Shown here in pieces: positions 29,891 through 38,847 of a DNA stretch of 64,000 nucleotides. The position numbers and the translations under genes were made by a program. Source of the DNA: Cupriavidus necator N-1 (GTDB lineage Bacteria; Pseudomonadota; Gammaproteobacteria; Burkholderiales; Burkholderiaceae). Below the pieces are notes generated by a model that worked only from the letters and a program-made list of their open reading frames with translations, had not been told where the DNA came from and ran no database searches. How positions within the stretch are numbered: position 1 is the first letter of the stretch; every line of letters begins with the position of its first letter. The stretch lies in contig NC_015726.1 in assembly GCF_000219215.1 (NCBI RefSeq), positions 868,001 through 932,000 of the forward strand, written 5' to 3'.

Positions 29891-30643
29891 GTGCAGAAAG
29901 TTTTCCGAATCGGCCAGATCGTGCCGAGCTCCAACACCACCATGGAAACCGAGATCCCGGCGATGCTGGCTGCGCGCCAGCTGGTGCGCCCGGAACGCTT
30001 CACCTTCCACTCAAGCCGGATGCGGATGAAGAAGGTGGTCAAGGAGGAACTGGCGGCCATGGATGCCGAATCCGACCGCTGCGCGGTGGAACTGAGCGAC
30101 GCCCGCGTCGACGTGCTCGGCTATGCCTGCCTGGTGGCCATCATGGCCATGGGCCACGGCTACCACCGGGTGTCCGAGCAGCGCCTGCAGGCGCATACCG
30201 CCGAGAACGGCGGCGACGCGCCGGTGATCACCAGCGCCGGCGCGCTGGTCGATGCGCTCAAGGTGATGGGCGCGAAGCGCATCGCCGTGGTGGCGCCCTA
30301 TATGAAGCCGCTGACCGAGCTGGTGGTCGACTACATCCGCAATGAAGGCTATGAGGTGGTCGACTACCGCGCGCTGGAAATCCCCGACAACCTTGAGGTG
30401 GGGCGCCACGACCCGGCACGGCTGCCGGAGATCGTCGCGCAGATGAATACGGCCGACGCCGATGTCATCGTGCTGTCGGCGTGCGTGCAGATGCCGTCGC
30501 TGCCAGCCGTGGCCAAGGTCGAGGCGATGACCGGCAAGCCGGTGGTCACCGCCGCCGTCGCCACCACCTATGCGCTGCTGAAGCGGCTCGGGCTGGAGCC
30601 GGTGGTGCCGGGCGCCGGCGCGCTGCTGTCGGGCGCGTACTGA
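29891..30643 (+). CDS. nicE: Maleate isomerase
   Basis: 250 residues of the Asp/Glu racemase superfamily; converts maleate to fumarate, the last step of nicotinate degradation. The start is taken as GTG 29891 (MQKVFRIGQIVPSSNTTMETEIP), with GGAG 7 bases upstream, which gives the family length. An ATG at 29876 would add five residues. The two catalytic cysteines are C80 (LGYACLVAIMAMG) and C198 (LSACVQMPSLPAV). It heads the plus-strand nicE-nicD-nicX-nicF unit. Confidence 0.94.
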   Translation: MQKVFRIGQIVPSSNTTMETEIPAMLAARQLVRPERFTFHSSRMRMKKVVKEELAAMDAESDRCAVELSDARVDVLGYACLVAIMAMGHGYHRVSEQRLQAHTAENGGDAPVITSAGALVDALKVMGAKRIAVVAPYMKPLTELVVDYIRNEGYEVVDYRALEIPDNLEVGRHDPARLPEIVAQMNTADADVIVLSACVQMPSLPAVAKVEAMTGKPVVTAAVATTYALLKRLGLEPVVPGAGALLSGAY

Positions 30644-30654
30644 AGGGGGCGGCC

Positions 30655-31485
30655 ATGGCAGACAGCACCTTTCTCTACGGCGCCAACGTGAACGCCAACG
30701 GCATCCGCCAGCACTACCTGCGCTATGGCGGGCAGGGCGGTGCGCGTGCGCAGCGCGATGCCGTCATCATCGTGCCGGGCATCACCAGCCCGGCGGTGAC
30801 CTGGGGCTTTGTCGGCGAGCAATTCGGGCAGCAGTTCGATACCTATGTGCTCGACGTGCGCGGCCGCGGCCTGTCGCAGGCCGGCGCTGAGTTGGACTAC
30901 AGCCTCGATGCGCAGGCTGCCGATGTGATCGCGTTTGCGCAAGCGCTTGGCTTGCAGCGCTACGCCATCGTCGGTCATTCGATGGGCGCGCGCATCGGCA
31001 TCCGCGCCGCGGGCAGCAAGCCGGCGGGCCTGACGCGCCTGGTGCTGATCGATCCGCCGGTGTCGGGGCCGGGCCGCCGCCCGTACCCGTCGCAACTGCC
31101 GTGGTACATCGATTCGATCCGGCTGGCGCAGCAGGGCATCGACGTGGAAGGCATGCGCCGCTTCTGCCCGACCTGGACCGAGGACCAGTTGCGCCTGCGC
31201 GCGCAATGGCTGCATACCTGCGACGAGCGCGCGATCCTGGCCAGCTTCAATGGCTTTCATGAGGACGATATCCACGCCGACCTGCCGCACGTCGCCGTGC
31301 CGGTCCTGCTGATGACCGCGGGCCGTGGCGACGTGATCCGCGAGGAAGACGTGCAAGAGATGCGCAAGCTGCTGCCCGCACTGCTGCTTGCGCATGTCGC
31401 CAACGCCGGCCACATGATCCCGTGGGACGACGAGGCCGGCTTCTACCGCGCCTTTGGCGACTTCCTGGGTGCGGCGCTGAACTAA
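30655..31485 (+). CDS. nicD: N-formylmaleamate deformylase
   Basis: Alpha/beta hydrolase, 276 residues. Removes formate from N-formylmaleamate to give maleamate. Nucleophile elbow VGHSMGARIG with S109; catalytic His in NAGHMIPWDD (H253); Asp probably in VLIDPPVSG. The oxyanion-loop region IIVPGITSPAVTWGFV is family-like. AAGGGGGCGG precedes the ATG at 30655. It begins 12 bases after the nicE stop, which with the next short gaps indicates one transcript. Confidence 0.92.
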   Translation: MADSTFLYGANVNANGIRQHYLRYGGQGGARAQRDAVIIVPGITSPAVTWGFVGEQFGQQFDTYVLDVRGRGLSQAGAELDYSLDAQAADVIAFAQALGLQRYAIVGHSMGARIGIRAAGSKPAGLTRLVLIDPPVSGPGRRPYPSQLPWYIDSIRLAQQGIDVEGMRRFCPTWTEDQLRLRAQWLHTCDERAILASFNGFHEDDIHADLPHVAVPVLLMTAGRGDVIREEDVQEMRKLLPALLLAHVANAGHMIPWDDEAGFYRAFGDFLGAALN

Positions 31486-31498
31486 ACGAGGAGCGAAC

Positions 31499-32578
31499 AT
31501 GCCCGTAAGCGATTACGACCTGACCGCGGCGTGGAAGCAGGTGCTGACGCTGTCGAAGCTTGAGCCGGGGCAGACCGTCACCGTGCTGACCGGCGCCGCC
31601 ACGCATCCGCAGACGCTGCGCACCGCGATGGTGGCGGCGGCATCGATGGGCGCCATCGTCAACCGGCTCGACTTGCCGCCGGTCAATGGCGAAAAGGCGC
31701 TCAGCCGCGACGCGCTGGCCTATCTGGGGACCACGCCGCTGACCGGCAACCCGGCCGCCATTGCCGCACTCAAGGCCAGCGACCTGGTGCTGGACCTGAT
31801 GACGCTGCTGTTCTCGCCCGAGCAGCACGAGATCCTGGCGCAAGGCACCAGGATCCTGCTGGCTGTGGAGCCGCCCGAAGTGCTGGCGCGGCTGGTGCCG
31901 ACCGAAGCCGACCGCGCCCGCGTCAAGGCCGCGGCCGCGCGGCTGGGCAAGGCGCGCGAGATGCATATCGTGTCCGACGCCGGCATGGACCTGCGCTGCC
32001 GCCTGGGCGAGTTCCCGGCGATCAGCGAGTACGGCTTTGTCGACGAGCCCGGCCGCTGGGACCACTGGCCGAGCGGCTTCGTGCTGACCTGGCCGGACGA
32101 GGGCGGCACCAACGGCACCATCGTGCTGGACCGCGGCGACATCCTGCTGCCGATGAAGTCCTATCTCCAGGCGCCGATCCGCATTACGGTCGAAGCCGGC
32201 TACGTGCGCCGCATCGAAGGCGGCGTGGACGCGGAGTTGCTGGCCGACTACATGGCCTCGTTCAACGACCCCGAAGCCTATGCCATGTCCCATATCGGCT
32301 GGGGGCTGCAGCCGCGCGCCAGCTGGTCGGCGCTGGCGATGTATGACCGTGAGGCCACCATCGGCATGGACGCGCGCGCCTACGAGGGCAACTTCCTGTG
32401 CTCGTTCGGCCCCAACAACGAAGCCGGCGGCAGCCGCACCACCGCCTGCCATATCGACATCCCGGTGCGCCACTGCACCGTCAGTCTGGATGGCGAGCCC
32501 GTGGTGGTGCGCGGCAAGGTGATGGACGGCCACCACGCGCCGGCCGCTTCTCTCTACAAGGACGCGCGCCATGGATGA
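31499..32578 (+). CDS. nicX: 2,5-dihydroxypyridine 5,6-dioxygenase
   Basis: 359 residues. Fe(II)-dependent extradiol ring cleavage of 2,5-dihydroxypyridine to N-formylmaleamate. The iron ligands reported for Pseudomonas putida NicX are present at the same numbers: H265 (MSHIGWGLQPRAS), H318 and D320 (ACHIDIPVRHC). Also typical are the aminopeptidase-like fold segments VTVLTGAATHPQTLRTAM and DLRCRLGEFPAISEYGFVDEPG. GAGGAG lies 6 bases before the ATG. Its 3' end overlaps nicF by 8 bases. Confidence 0.95.
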   Translation: MPVSDYDLTAAWKQVLTLSKLEPGQTVTVLTGAATHPQTLRTAMVAAASMGAIVNRLDLPPVNGEKALSRDALAYLGTTPLTGNPAAIAALKASDLVLDLMTLLFSPEQHEILAQGTRILLAVEPPEVLARLVPTEADRARVKAAAARLGKAREMHIVSDAGMDLRCRLGEFPAISEYGFVDEPGRWDHWPSGFVLTWPDEGGTNGTIVLDRGDILLPMKSYLQAPIRITVEAGYVRRIEGGVDAELLADYMASFNDPEAYAMSHIGWGLQPRASWSALAMYDREATIGMDARAYEGNFLCSFGPNNEAGGSRTTACHIDIPVRHCTVSLDGEPVVVRGKVMDGHHAPAASLYKDARHG

Positions 32579-33206
32579 CGCCGTGCAGACTTACCAACGC
32601 CAGGGCTTTGGCGCAGCCATGGAACTGAGAGCGCCGTACGGCCTGCTGATCATCGACTTCGTCAACGGCTTCGCCGATCCGGCGGTGTTTGGCGGCGGCA
32701 ATATCCCCGAGGCGATCCGCAACACGCAGCCGCTGCTGCGCACCGCGCGCGAGCAGGGCTGGCCGGTGGCGCACAGCCGCATCGTGTTTGCCGACGACGA
32801 CAGCGACCACAATATCTTCACGCTGAAGGTGCCGGGCATGCTGACGCTGAAGGAGGATGGCCACAACAGCAAGATCGTGCCGGAGCTGGCGCCCGCGCCG
32901 GGCGAACTGGTGGTGCGCAAGACGGTGCCGTCAGCGTTCTTCGGCACCTCGCTGGCGGCGTGGCTGACGCAGCGTGGCGTGCAGACGCTGCTGGTGGCGG
33001 GTTGCGTCACCAGCGGCTGCGTGCGCGCCAGCGTGGTCGACGCGATGTCGCTGGGCTTCCGCCCGCTGGTGGTGTCGGATTGCGTGGGCGACCGCGCGCT
33101 GGGCCCGCATGACGCCAACCTGTTCGACATGGCGCAGAAGTACGCCACCGTGCTGACGCGCGACGAGGCGCTGGCGCAGGTTGCCGGCGTGCGCGCCGCC
33201 GCCTGA
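32571..33206 (+). CDS. nicF: Maleamate amidohydrolase
   Basis: Isochorismatase-like cysteine hydrolase, 211 residues. Converts maleamate to maleate and ammonia. The catalytic triad D29 (LLIIDFVNGF), K117 (VVRKTVPSAF) and C150 (GCVTSGCVRAS) matches the Pseudomonas numbering. The ATG lies inside the end of nicX (8-base overlap), so translation is coupled. Last gene of the plus-strand unit; the convergent TetR gene ends 27 bases downstream. Confidence 0.95.
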   Translation: MDDAVQTYQRQGFGAAMELRAPYGLLIIDFVNGFADPAVFGGGNIPEAIRNTQPLLRTAREQGWPVAHSRIVFADDDSDHNIFTLKVPGMLTLKEDGHNSKIVPELAPAPGELVVRKTVPSAFFGTSLAAWLTQRGVQTLLVAGCVTSGCVRASVVDAMSLGFRPLVVSDCVGDRALGPHDANLFDMAQKYATVLTRDEALAQVAGVRAAA

Positions 33207-33233
33207 GGCGTGGCGATGCGGCCGGGCCTGGCG

Positions 33234-33989
33234 TCAGCCTGCCGCCGCGCGCCGGCCGCGGGCCGTCTTGCGCGGCGCGGCCGGCGGCGCCACATCCGCA
33301 TCCGGCACAGCGCCGGGCACGGCCACGGCGCGCAGCACCGTCTGCTGGATCACATCGCGCCAGTGCGCCAGCGCCGGCGGGCTCATCATGGGTTCGCCCA
33401 GGAAGGCGCTGAGCGTATGATGGTTGGAGTTGTAGAAGTAGCCAAGCGAAGCGATCACCATATAGACATCGCGTGCGGCCGCGTCCGGCCGGAACAGCCC
33501 CGCGGCCTTGCCGCGCGCGAGGATGCCGTCGAGCACCGACAGCGCGTAGCTGGAGATCTCGCGCAGCCGCACCGACTTCTTCGCGTGCTTGCCCTGGCTC
33601 ATGTTCTCGCTGGTCAGGATGGCGACGAACTCCGGATGATCCAGGTAGTACTGCCAGATGAAATCGATCAGTTGCGACAGCGCACGCACGGGGTCGGCGG
33701 CGTCGAGCTCATGTTCCAGCTGCTGCTCGGCTTCATTGAGCTGCAGGTAGATGGTCTCGAGCACTTCGACAAACAGCTTTTCCTTGCTGCCGAAGTAGTA
33801 ATAGATCATCCGGTCGTAGGTCTTGGCCAGCGACGAGATGCGTTCGATGCGGCCCCCGTCGTAGCCGCGCTGGGCGAAGACCTTGATCGCAGCATTCAGG
33901 ATGCGGTCGCGGCTGTCCTGCGCTTGCCTGGCCCGCGTGCCGGCTGGCGCCCGCTTTGCGGTTGGCTTGGGCGCGGTCGTGATCGTCAT
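33234..33989 (-). CDS. TetR-family regulator within the nicotinate locus (NicS-like candidate)
   Basis: 251 residues. N-terminal TetR helix-turn-helix (about residues 25-75): DRILNAAIKVFAQRGYDGGRIERIS, then the recognition-helix end YYYFGSKEKLFVEVLETIY. The larger C-terminal part has no recognisable ligand motif and ends in a basic Ala/Arg/Pro tail (KTARGRRAAAG). The start at 33989 is preferred over a much longer frame to 34244 that would overlap nicB1. It is divergent from nicB1, 83 bases apart. In Pseudomonas putida the TetR protein NicS controls the nicAB hydroxylase operon, which makes control of nicB1 a reasonable inference here. Confidence 0.85.
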   Translation of the reverse strand: MTITTAPKPTAKRAPAGTRARQAQDSRDRILNAAIKVFAQRGYDGGRIERISSLAKTYDRMIYYYFGSKEKLFVEVLETIYLQLNEAEQQLEHELDAADPVRALSQLIDFIWQYYLDHPEFVAILTSENMSQGKHAKKSVRLREISSYALSVLDGILARGKAAGLFRPDAAARDVYMVIASLGYFYNSNHHTLSAFLGEPMMSPPALAHWRDVIQQTVLRAVAVPGAVPDADVAPPAAPRKTARGRRAAAG

Positions 33990-34033
33990 GGTCGATGCTT
34001 GGGCTATTCCACTGTTGGCTTGCAGTATAACGG

Positions 34034-34047
34034 GCGCCCCGGGGCGC
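34034..34047. promoter_or_regulatory. 14-bp palindrome between the TetR gene and nicB1
   Basis: GCGCCCC followed by GGGGCGC, perfect, 26 bases before the nicB1 start and 45 bases from the TetR start. A candidate operator for the adjacent TetR regulator, by position only. Confidence 0.4.
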
Positions 34048-34072
34048 AGCCGGTGAAGGAGATGGCAGAACG

Positions 34073-36346
34073 ATGACGGCAACCAATCTGCAAGCCGCGG
34101 CACAGGCCGACGCCGACACGCCGCGCACGCTGCGGCTGGCGCTGCTGCAGGCCACCGGCGTGCTGCTGGTGACGCGCGCCCCGCAGGCGGCGGCACGGCC
34201 CGCGCCCGGCCAGCCCGGCGCGGCGTCGGACTACGTGCCGGCACTGCCGGACATCTTCATTGCCTTGCGCGACAGCGGCGAGGTGCTGGCCTTCAACGGC
34301 CACGTCGACCTGGGCACCGGCATCCGCACGGCACTGGCGCAGATCGTGGCGGAAGAACTCGACGTGCCGCTCGAACGCGTACGCATGGTGCTTGGCCATA
34401 CCGAAGCCACTCCCAACCAGGGCCCCACCATTGCCAGCGCATCGATCCAGATCTCGGCGCTGCCGTTGCGCCGCGCCGCCGCCCAGGCGCGTGCGTGGCT
34501 GCAGGCGCGTGCCGCGCAGCACCTCGGCGTGGAAGCCGGCGGGCTGGAGGCAGAGGACGGCGTCTTCCGGGTTCCCGGCACGCAGGCCAGCGTCGGCTAT
34601 GGCGCGCTGCTTGCCGGCGAGCACCTGGAACTGCCGCTGGCCGACGACATACCGACCAAGCCGGTCGAGTCCTACCGCATCGTCGGCCGTGCCGCGGGCC
34701 GCGTCGATATTCCCGGCAAGGTGCGCGGCGCACTGACCTTTGTCCACGACGTGCGCGTGCCCGGCATGCTGCATGGCCGCGTGGTGCGACCGCCGTATGC
34801 GGGGCGCGACAGCGGCCACTTTGTCGGCAACAGCCTGCTGGAAGTCGATCGCGACTCCGTGCGCGACGTGCCGGGCGTGGTCGATGTGGTGGTGCAGGGC
34901 GACTTTGTCGGCGTGGTGGCCGAGCGCGAGGAATACGCGGTGCAGGCCGCGCGCCGGCTGCGCGTGCGCTGGAAACCCATCCCGCCACTGCCGGCGCTGG
35001 ACGATCCGGAGCCCGCGCTGCGCGCCAACCCGGCCACGCGGCGCGAGTTGCTGGCCGACGGCGAACTGCCGGCAAACGGCGCCGGCATGGCATTGCAGCG
35101 GCGCTTCGTCTGGCCGTACCAGATGCATGGCTCGATCGGCCCGTCATGCGCCGTGGCCGACTGGCATGACGATGGCCTGACAGTCTGGTCCGGCACGCAG
35201 AACCCGCATGTGCTGCGCATCGATCTGGCAAAGTTGTGCGGGCTCGGCGAGGACCGCATCGAGATCGTGCGCATGGAGGCTGCCGGCTGCTACGGGCGCA
35301 ACTGCGCCGACGATGTAGGCGCCGACGCGGCACTGCTGTCGCGCGCGGTCGGGCGGCCCGTGCGCGTGCAGCTCTCGCGCGAGCAGGAACACCTGTGGGA
35401 GCCCAAGGGCGCGGCCCAGCTGATGGACGTCAGCGCCACGCTGGGGCCGGACGGCGCGCTGCTTGGCTATGACTTCACCAGCCGCTATCCGTCCAACGAT
35501 GCGCCCACGCTGGCGCTGGTGCTGACCGGTGCCGTGCCCAACGCGCCGCGCACGCTGGAGATGGGCGATCGCACCGCCGTGCCACCGTACGCGTATGGCG
35601 CGCGCCGCATCGGTTGCGACGACACGCCCGCGATCGTGCGCGCGTCCTGGCTGCGTGGCGTGTCGGCGCTGCCCAATGCGTTTGCGCATGAGTGCGTGAT
35701 CGATGAGCTGGCAGCAGAGGCGGGTGCCGATCCCGTGGATTTCCGGCTGCGGCACCTGCCGGATGAACGTGCCGCGGCTTTGCTGCGCGCCGTGGCCGAA
35801 GCGGCTGGCTGGCAGCGGGGCGTGGCCGGATCGCGGGGTATCGCGGATGCCGAAGGCTGGCTGCGCGGCCGGGGCGTGGCCTATGCCCGCTATATCCACA
35901 GCCGTTTCCCGGGGTTCGGCGCAGCGTGGTCTGCCTGGGTGGTGGACCTGGCGGTGGATGCCGGCAGCGGCCGCATCACCATCGAAAAGGTGGTGGTCGG
36001 GCAGGACACGGGCATGATGGTCAACCCCGACGGCGTGCGCCATCAGATCCACGGCAACGTGGTGCAGACGCTCAGCCGGGTGCTGAAGGAGCAGGTGCGC
36101 TTCGATGCGGAGGGTGTCGCCAGCCGCGAATGGGGCAGCTATCCGCTGCTGACCTTCCCGGAAGTCCCGCCGATTGAAGTGGTGCTGATGCCGCGGCAGT
36201 CGGAGCCGCCGCTGGGCGCCGGCGAATCGGCCTCGCTGCCGGGTGCGCCGGCGATCGCCAATGCCTTGTTCGATGCGCTGGGGGTGCGGCTGCGCCGGCC
36301 GCCTTTCGTGCCGGAGACGGTGCTGGCAGGGTTGCAGGCCCGCTGA
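34073..36346 (+). CDS. nicB1: NicB1: catalytic molybdenum-cofactor subunit of nicotinate dehydrogenase
   Basis: 757 residues, xanthine-oxidase-family large subunit of the isoquinoline-oxidoreductase-beta type. It shows FNGHVDLGTGIRTALAQIVAEEL (about residues 75-100), GKVRGALTFVHDVRVPGMLHGRVVRPP (hammerhead region), YGRNCADDVGADAALLS, and the catalytic Glu at 718 (PLGAGESASLPGAPAIANAL). It probably hydroxylates nicotinate at C6 together with NicA and the haem protein NicB2. There is no haem motif of its own and no signal peptide. AAGGAG precedes the ATG at some distance. Its separation from nicA and nicB2, on the opposite strand and about 6 kb away, is unusual relative to Pseudomonas. Confidence 0.88.
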   Translation: MTATNLQAAAQADADTPRTLRLALLQATGVLLVTRAPQAAARPAPGQPGAASDYVPALPDIFIALRDSGEVLAFNGHVDLGTGIRTALAQIVAEELDVPLERVRMVLGHTEATPNQGPTIASASIQISALPLRRAAAQARAWLQARAAQHLGVEAGGLEAEDGVFRVPGTQASVGYGALLAGEHLELPLADDIPTKPVESYRIVGRAAGRVDIPGKVRGALTFVHDVRVPGMLHGRVVRPPYAGRDSGHFVGNSLLEVDRDSVRDVPGVVDVVVQGDFVGVVAEREEYAVQAARRLRVRWKPIPPLPALDDPEPALRANPATRRELLADGELPANGAGMALQRRFVWPYQMHGSIGPSCAVADWHDDGLTVWSGTQNPHVLRIDLAKLCGLGEDRIEIVRMEAAGCYGRNCADDVGADAALLSRAVGRPVRVQLSREQEHLWEPKGAAQLMDVSATLGPDGALLGYDFTSRYPSNDAPTLALVLTGAVPNAPRTLEMGDRTAVPPYAYGARRIGCDDTPAIVRASWLRGVSALPNAFAHECVIDELAAEAGADPVDFRLRHLPDERAAALLRAVAEAAGWQRGVAGSRGIADAEGWLRGRGVAYARYIHSRFPGFGAAWSAWVVDLAVDAGSGRITIEKVVVGQDTGMMVNPDGVRHQIHGNVVQTLSRVLKEQVRFDAEGVASREWGSYPLLTFPEVPPIEVVLMPRQSEPPLGAGESASLPGAPAIANALFDALGVRLRRPPFVPETVLAGLQAR

Positions 36347-36362
36347 GGCCCCCAAACTCAAA

Positions 36363-36384
36363 GCGGCGCCTGCTCAGGCGCCGC
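36363..36384. terminator. Hairpin between nicB1 and the MarR gene
   Basis: GCGGCGCCTG and CAGGCGCCGC pair perfectly around CT. It overlaps the MarR stop codon and lacks a clear T-run, so termination is likely but not certain. Confidence 0.5.
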
Positions 36385-36853
36385 CATTCCCCTCGTCAAT
36401 CTCACTCATCTTGCGCAGCAGATAGGTCACCGCCACGCGCTCGGCCGGGTTCAGGCCGCCGAAGGTCTGCTCCGAGATCTCCTTCGCAAACGGCACGGTC
36501 TCATCGATCAGTGCCAGCCCGGCGGGCGTGACCGTTACCACCACCTTGCGCCGGTCATTGGGATCGTGCGACACCGCAATCAGCTCGCGCGACTTCAGCC
36601 GGTCGATGATGCCCCGCACCGTGGCCTGGTCGATGGCGGTGGCGCGCACCACCTCGTTCATCGAACACGGCTGGCGGTCCCTGACCGCGCACAGCACCAC
36701 GAACTGCGCCGCGGTCAGCTGCGAATCCGGGATGGTCTGCTGGAAGATCGCCACATGGCGCTGGTAGGCGCGCCGCAGCAGGTGGCCCACCTGCTCGGTG
36801 AAATCGTAGTCGGCGGCGGTCTTGCCGGAAGGCGTGTCGGAGGGCTGGGGCAC
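36374..36853 (-). CDS. MarR-family repressor of nicotinate genes (BpsR/NicR-like candidate)
   Basis: About 159 residues from GTG at 36853. The winged helix-turn-helix is clear: LTAAQFVVLCAVRDRQPCSMNEVVRATAIDQATVRGIIDRLKSRELIAVSHDPNDRRKVVVTVT. In Bordetella the MarR protein BpsR represses the nic genes and is released by 6-hydroxynicotinate; Pseudomonas NicR is likewise of MarR type. Gene content and family agree, so the same role is inferred. The start is uncertain because no ATG is suitably placed; AGG lies 5 bases before this GTG. The natural target would be the AGTGTGTACACT sites at 29614-29625 and 29804-29815. Confidence 0.83.
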   Translation of the reverse strand: MPQPSDTPSGKTAADYDFTEQVGHLLRRAYQRHVAIFQQTIPDSQLTAAQFVVLCAVRDRQPCSMNEVVRATAIDQATVRGIIDRLKSRELIAVSHDPNDRRKVVVTVTPAGLALIDETVPFAKEISEQTFGGLNPAERVAVTYLLRKMSEIDEGNGGA

Positions 36854-36989
36854 GAACCTGGTGCAGTGGGTAAGGTGACTCAGAGTATACCGAGGAAGGG
36901 GCCGGGAAGGTGGCCGGGGCCGCCGCGGCGATGGCCGATGCCATTGCGTCTTTTCGAATACAATCGTCGGGTCGTTTCGCGGGGCCGAC

Positions 36990-37946
36990 GTGCCCGCCCG
37001 CTTTCCCCCTGTATTCCCCGTGCCAGCCTCCCAGAAGTCTCTCGCCGCACCTGCCGCGCTGCCGTCGCCGCAGCGCTCGGGGCTTGTCATCGCCGCCGTC
37101 GGAGCGGTGCTGTTCTCCGCCAAGGCGATCGTCGCCAAGCTGATGTACCGCTACAACGTCGATGCGGTGATGGTGATCACGCTGCGCATGCTGTTCGCGG
37201 TGCCGCTGTTCATGGCGATCGGCTGGTGGCAGTCGCGCCGGCTGGCGCCGCTGTCGTGGGCGGATCGGGGCCGCGTGGTGTTTCTCGGATTTATCGGCTA
37301 CTACCTGTCGAGCTTCCTCGATTTCATCGGGCTGCAATACATCACCGCCGGGCTGGAGCGGCTGATCCTGTTCCTGACGCCGTCGTTCGTGCTGCTGGCC
37401 ACCGCGCTGGTCTTCCGCCGGCCGATCGCCATGCGCCAGTGGCTGTCGCTGCTGCTGGCCTACGCCGGCATCGTGCTGGTATTCGCGCATGACCTGGACG
37501 TCAGCGGCAGCCAGGTGTGGCTGGGCGGCGCGCTGGTGCTGGGCAGCGCCTTGACATATGGTATCTACCTGATCCTGAGCGGCGAGCTGGTGCGGCGCAT
37601 CGGCTCGCTGCGGCTGGTGGCGTATGCGATGTGCGTCTCGACCGCCTGCTGCGTGATCCAGTACCTGGTGCTGGGCCGGCCGGTGTCGGAACTGGCGCAG
37701 CCGGCGCCGGTGATGTGGCTGTCACTCGTCAATGCGGTGTTCTGTACCGTGCTGCCGGTGTCGCTGACCATGGTGGCGGTGTCGCGCATCGGCGCGCCGA
37801 TGGCGTCGCAGGCGGGCATGATCGGCCCGGTGTCGACGCTGTTACTGGCCTTCTGGCTGCTGGGCGAACCCGTCAGCGGCGTGCAGCTCGCCGGCAGCGC
37901 GCTGGTGATGGGCGGCATGTATTTGCTGTCGGCAAGAAAAACGTGA
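36990..37946 (+). CDS. EamA/DMT-superfamily transporter
   Basis: 318 residues, about ten membrane helices in two EamA repeats (GLVIAAVGAVLFSAKAIVAKL opening the first, WLGGALVLGSALTYGIYLIL the second). The substrate is unknown; relatives export amino acids or metabolites. The start is GTG 36990; a GTG at about 37020 is an alternative. A TACAAT at 36959-36964 may be the -10. It is divergent from the MarR gene and leads into an SDR-mgsA-qor series on the same strand. Confidence 0.85.
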   Translation: MPARFPPVFPVPASQKSLAAPAALPSPQRSGLVIAAVGAVLFSAKAIVAKLMYRYNVDAVMVITLRMLFAVPLFMAIGWWQSRRLAPLSWADRGRVVFLGFIGYYLSSFLDFIGLQYITAGLERLILFLTPSFVLLATALVFRRPIAMRQWLSLLLAYAGIVLVFAHDLDVSGSQVWLGGALVLGSALTYGIYLILSGELVRRIGSLRLVAYAMCVSTACCVIQYLVLGRPVSELAQPAPVMWLSLVNAVFCTVLPVSLTMVAVSRIGAPMASQAGMIGPVSTLLLAFWLLGEPVSGVQLAGSALVMGGMYLLSARKT

Positions 37947-38001
37947 TTCCAGGCCGGCCGCGGAGCTGGCCCGTCAAAGACAACAGACAAAGGAGAAAGA
38001 C

Positions 38002-38790
38002 ATGGATCTGGGACTGCGCGGCAAGCATGCGCTGGTATGCGGCGCCAGCAAGGGCCTGGGCTTTGCCTGCGCCGATGCGCTGGCGGCCGAGGGTGTTGAC
38101 GTGGTGATCGTGGCGCGCGGCGCCGAGGCGCTGGAGAAGGCCGCTGCCGGCTTGCGCGCGCGCCATGGCCGCCGCGTGATCGCGGTGGCGACCGACATCA
38201 CCACGCCCGAAGGCCGCAAGGCGGCGCTGGACGCCGTGGCCAAGCTGGGCGACCTCGACATCCTGGTTAACAACGCCGGCGGTCCGCCGCCGGGCAACTT
38301 CCGTGACTGGGAGCGCAGCGACTGGCTGGCCGCACTGGACGCCAACATGCTGACCCCGATCGAGCTGATCAAGGCCACCGTCGACGGCATGATCGCGCGC
38401 AAGTGGGGCCGCATCATCAATATCACCAGCGGCGCGGTCAAGGCGCCGATCGATGTGCTGGGCCTGTCCAATGGCGCGCGCTCGGGCCTGACCGGCTTTG
38501 TCGCGGGCGTGGCGCGCGAAGTGGCGCAGCATGGCGTGACCATCAACAACCTGCTGCCGGGTCCGTTCAACACCGACCGCCTGCTCAAGACCATGGAAGG
38601 CGGGGCCAAGAAGGCTGGCCTGAGCGTCGATGAGGTGGCGCAACGCCGCGCCGCGGCGAACCCGTCGCGCCGCTTCGGCGAGCCGGCCGAGTTCGGTGCC
38701 ACCTGCGCCTTCCTGTGCAGCCGCCATGCCGGCTACATCACCGGGCAGAACATCCTGCTCGATGGCGGCGCCTACCCGGGCACCTTCTGA
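38002..38790 (+). CDS. Short-chain dehydrogenase/reductase lacking the canonical Tyr-Lys pair
   Basis: 262 residues. The Rossmann nucleotide site is intact (GASKGLG at 14-20) and so is NNAG (90-93, NNAGGPPPGNF). The active site is atypical: S143 (IINITSGAVKAP) is present, but at the expected YxxxK position the protein has S156-N-G-A-R160 (LGLSNGARSGLTGF). The C-terminal FGEPAEFGATCAFLCSRHAGYITGQNILLDGGAY is that of 3-oxoacyl-ACP reductase-like SDRs. It may use another proton donor or may have lost classical reductase chemistry. AAGGAG precedes the ATG. Confidence 0.88.
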   Translation: MDLGLRGKHALVCGASKGLGFACADALAAEGVDVVIVARGAEALEKAAAGLRARHGRRVIAVATDITTPEGRKAALDAVAKLGDLDILVNNAGGPPPGNFRDWERSDWLAALDANMLTPIELIKATVDGMIARKWGRIINITSGAVKAPIDVLGLSNGARSGLTGFVAGVAREVAQHGVTINNLLPGPFNTDRLLKTMEGGAKKAGLSVDEVAQRRAAANPSRRFGEPAEFGATCAFLCSRHAGYITGQNILLDGGAYPGTF

Positions 38791-38847
38791 TTCCGTTGCT
38801 TTCTCCTGTTTCCTGACGTTCACCGACCCCGCAACAAGGAACCCCTG

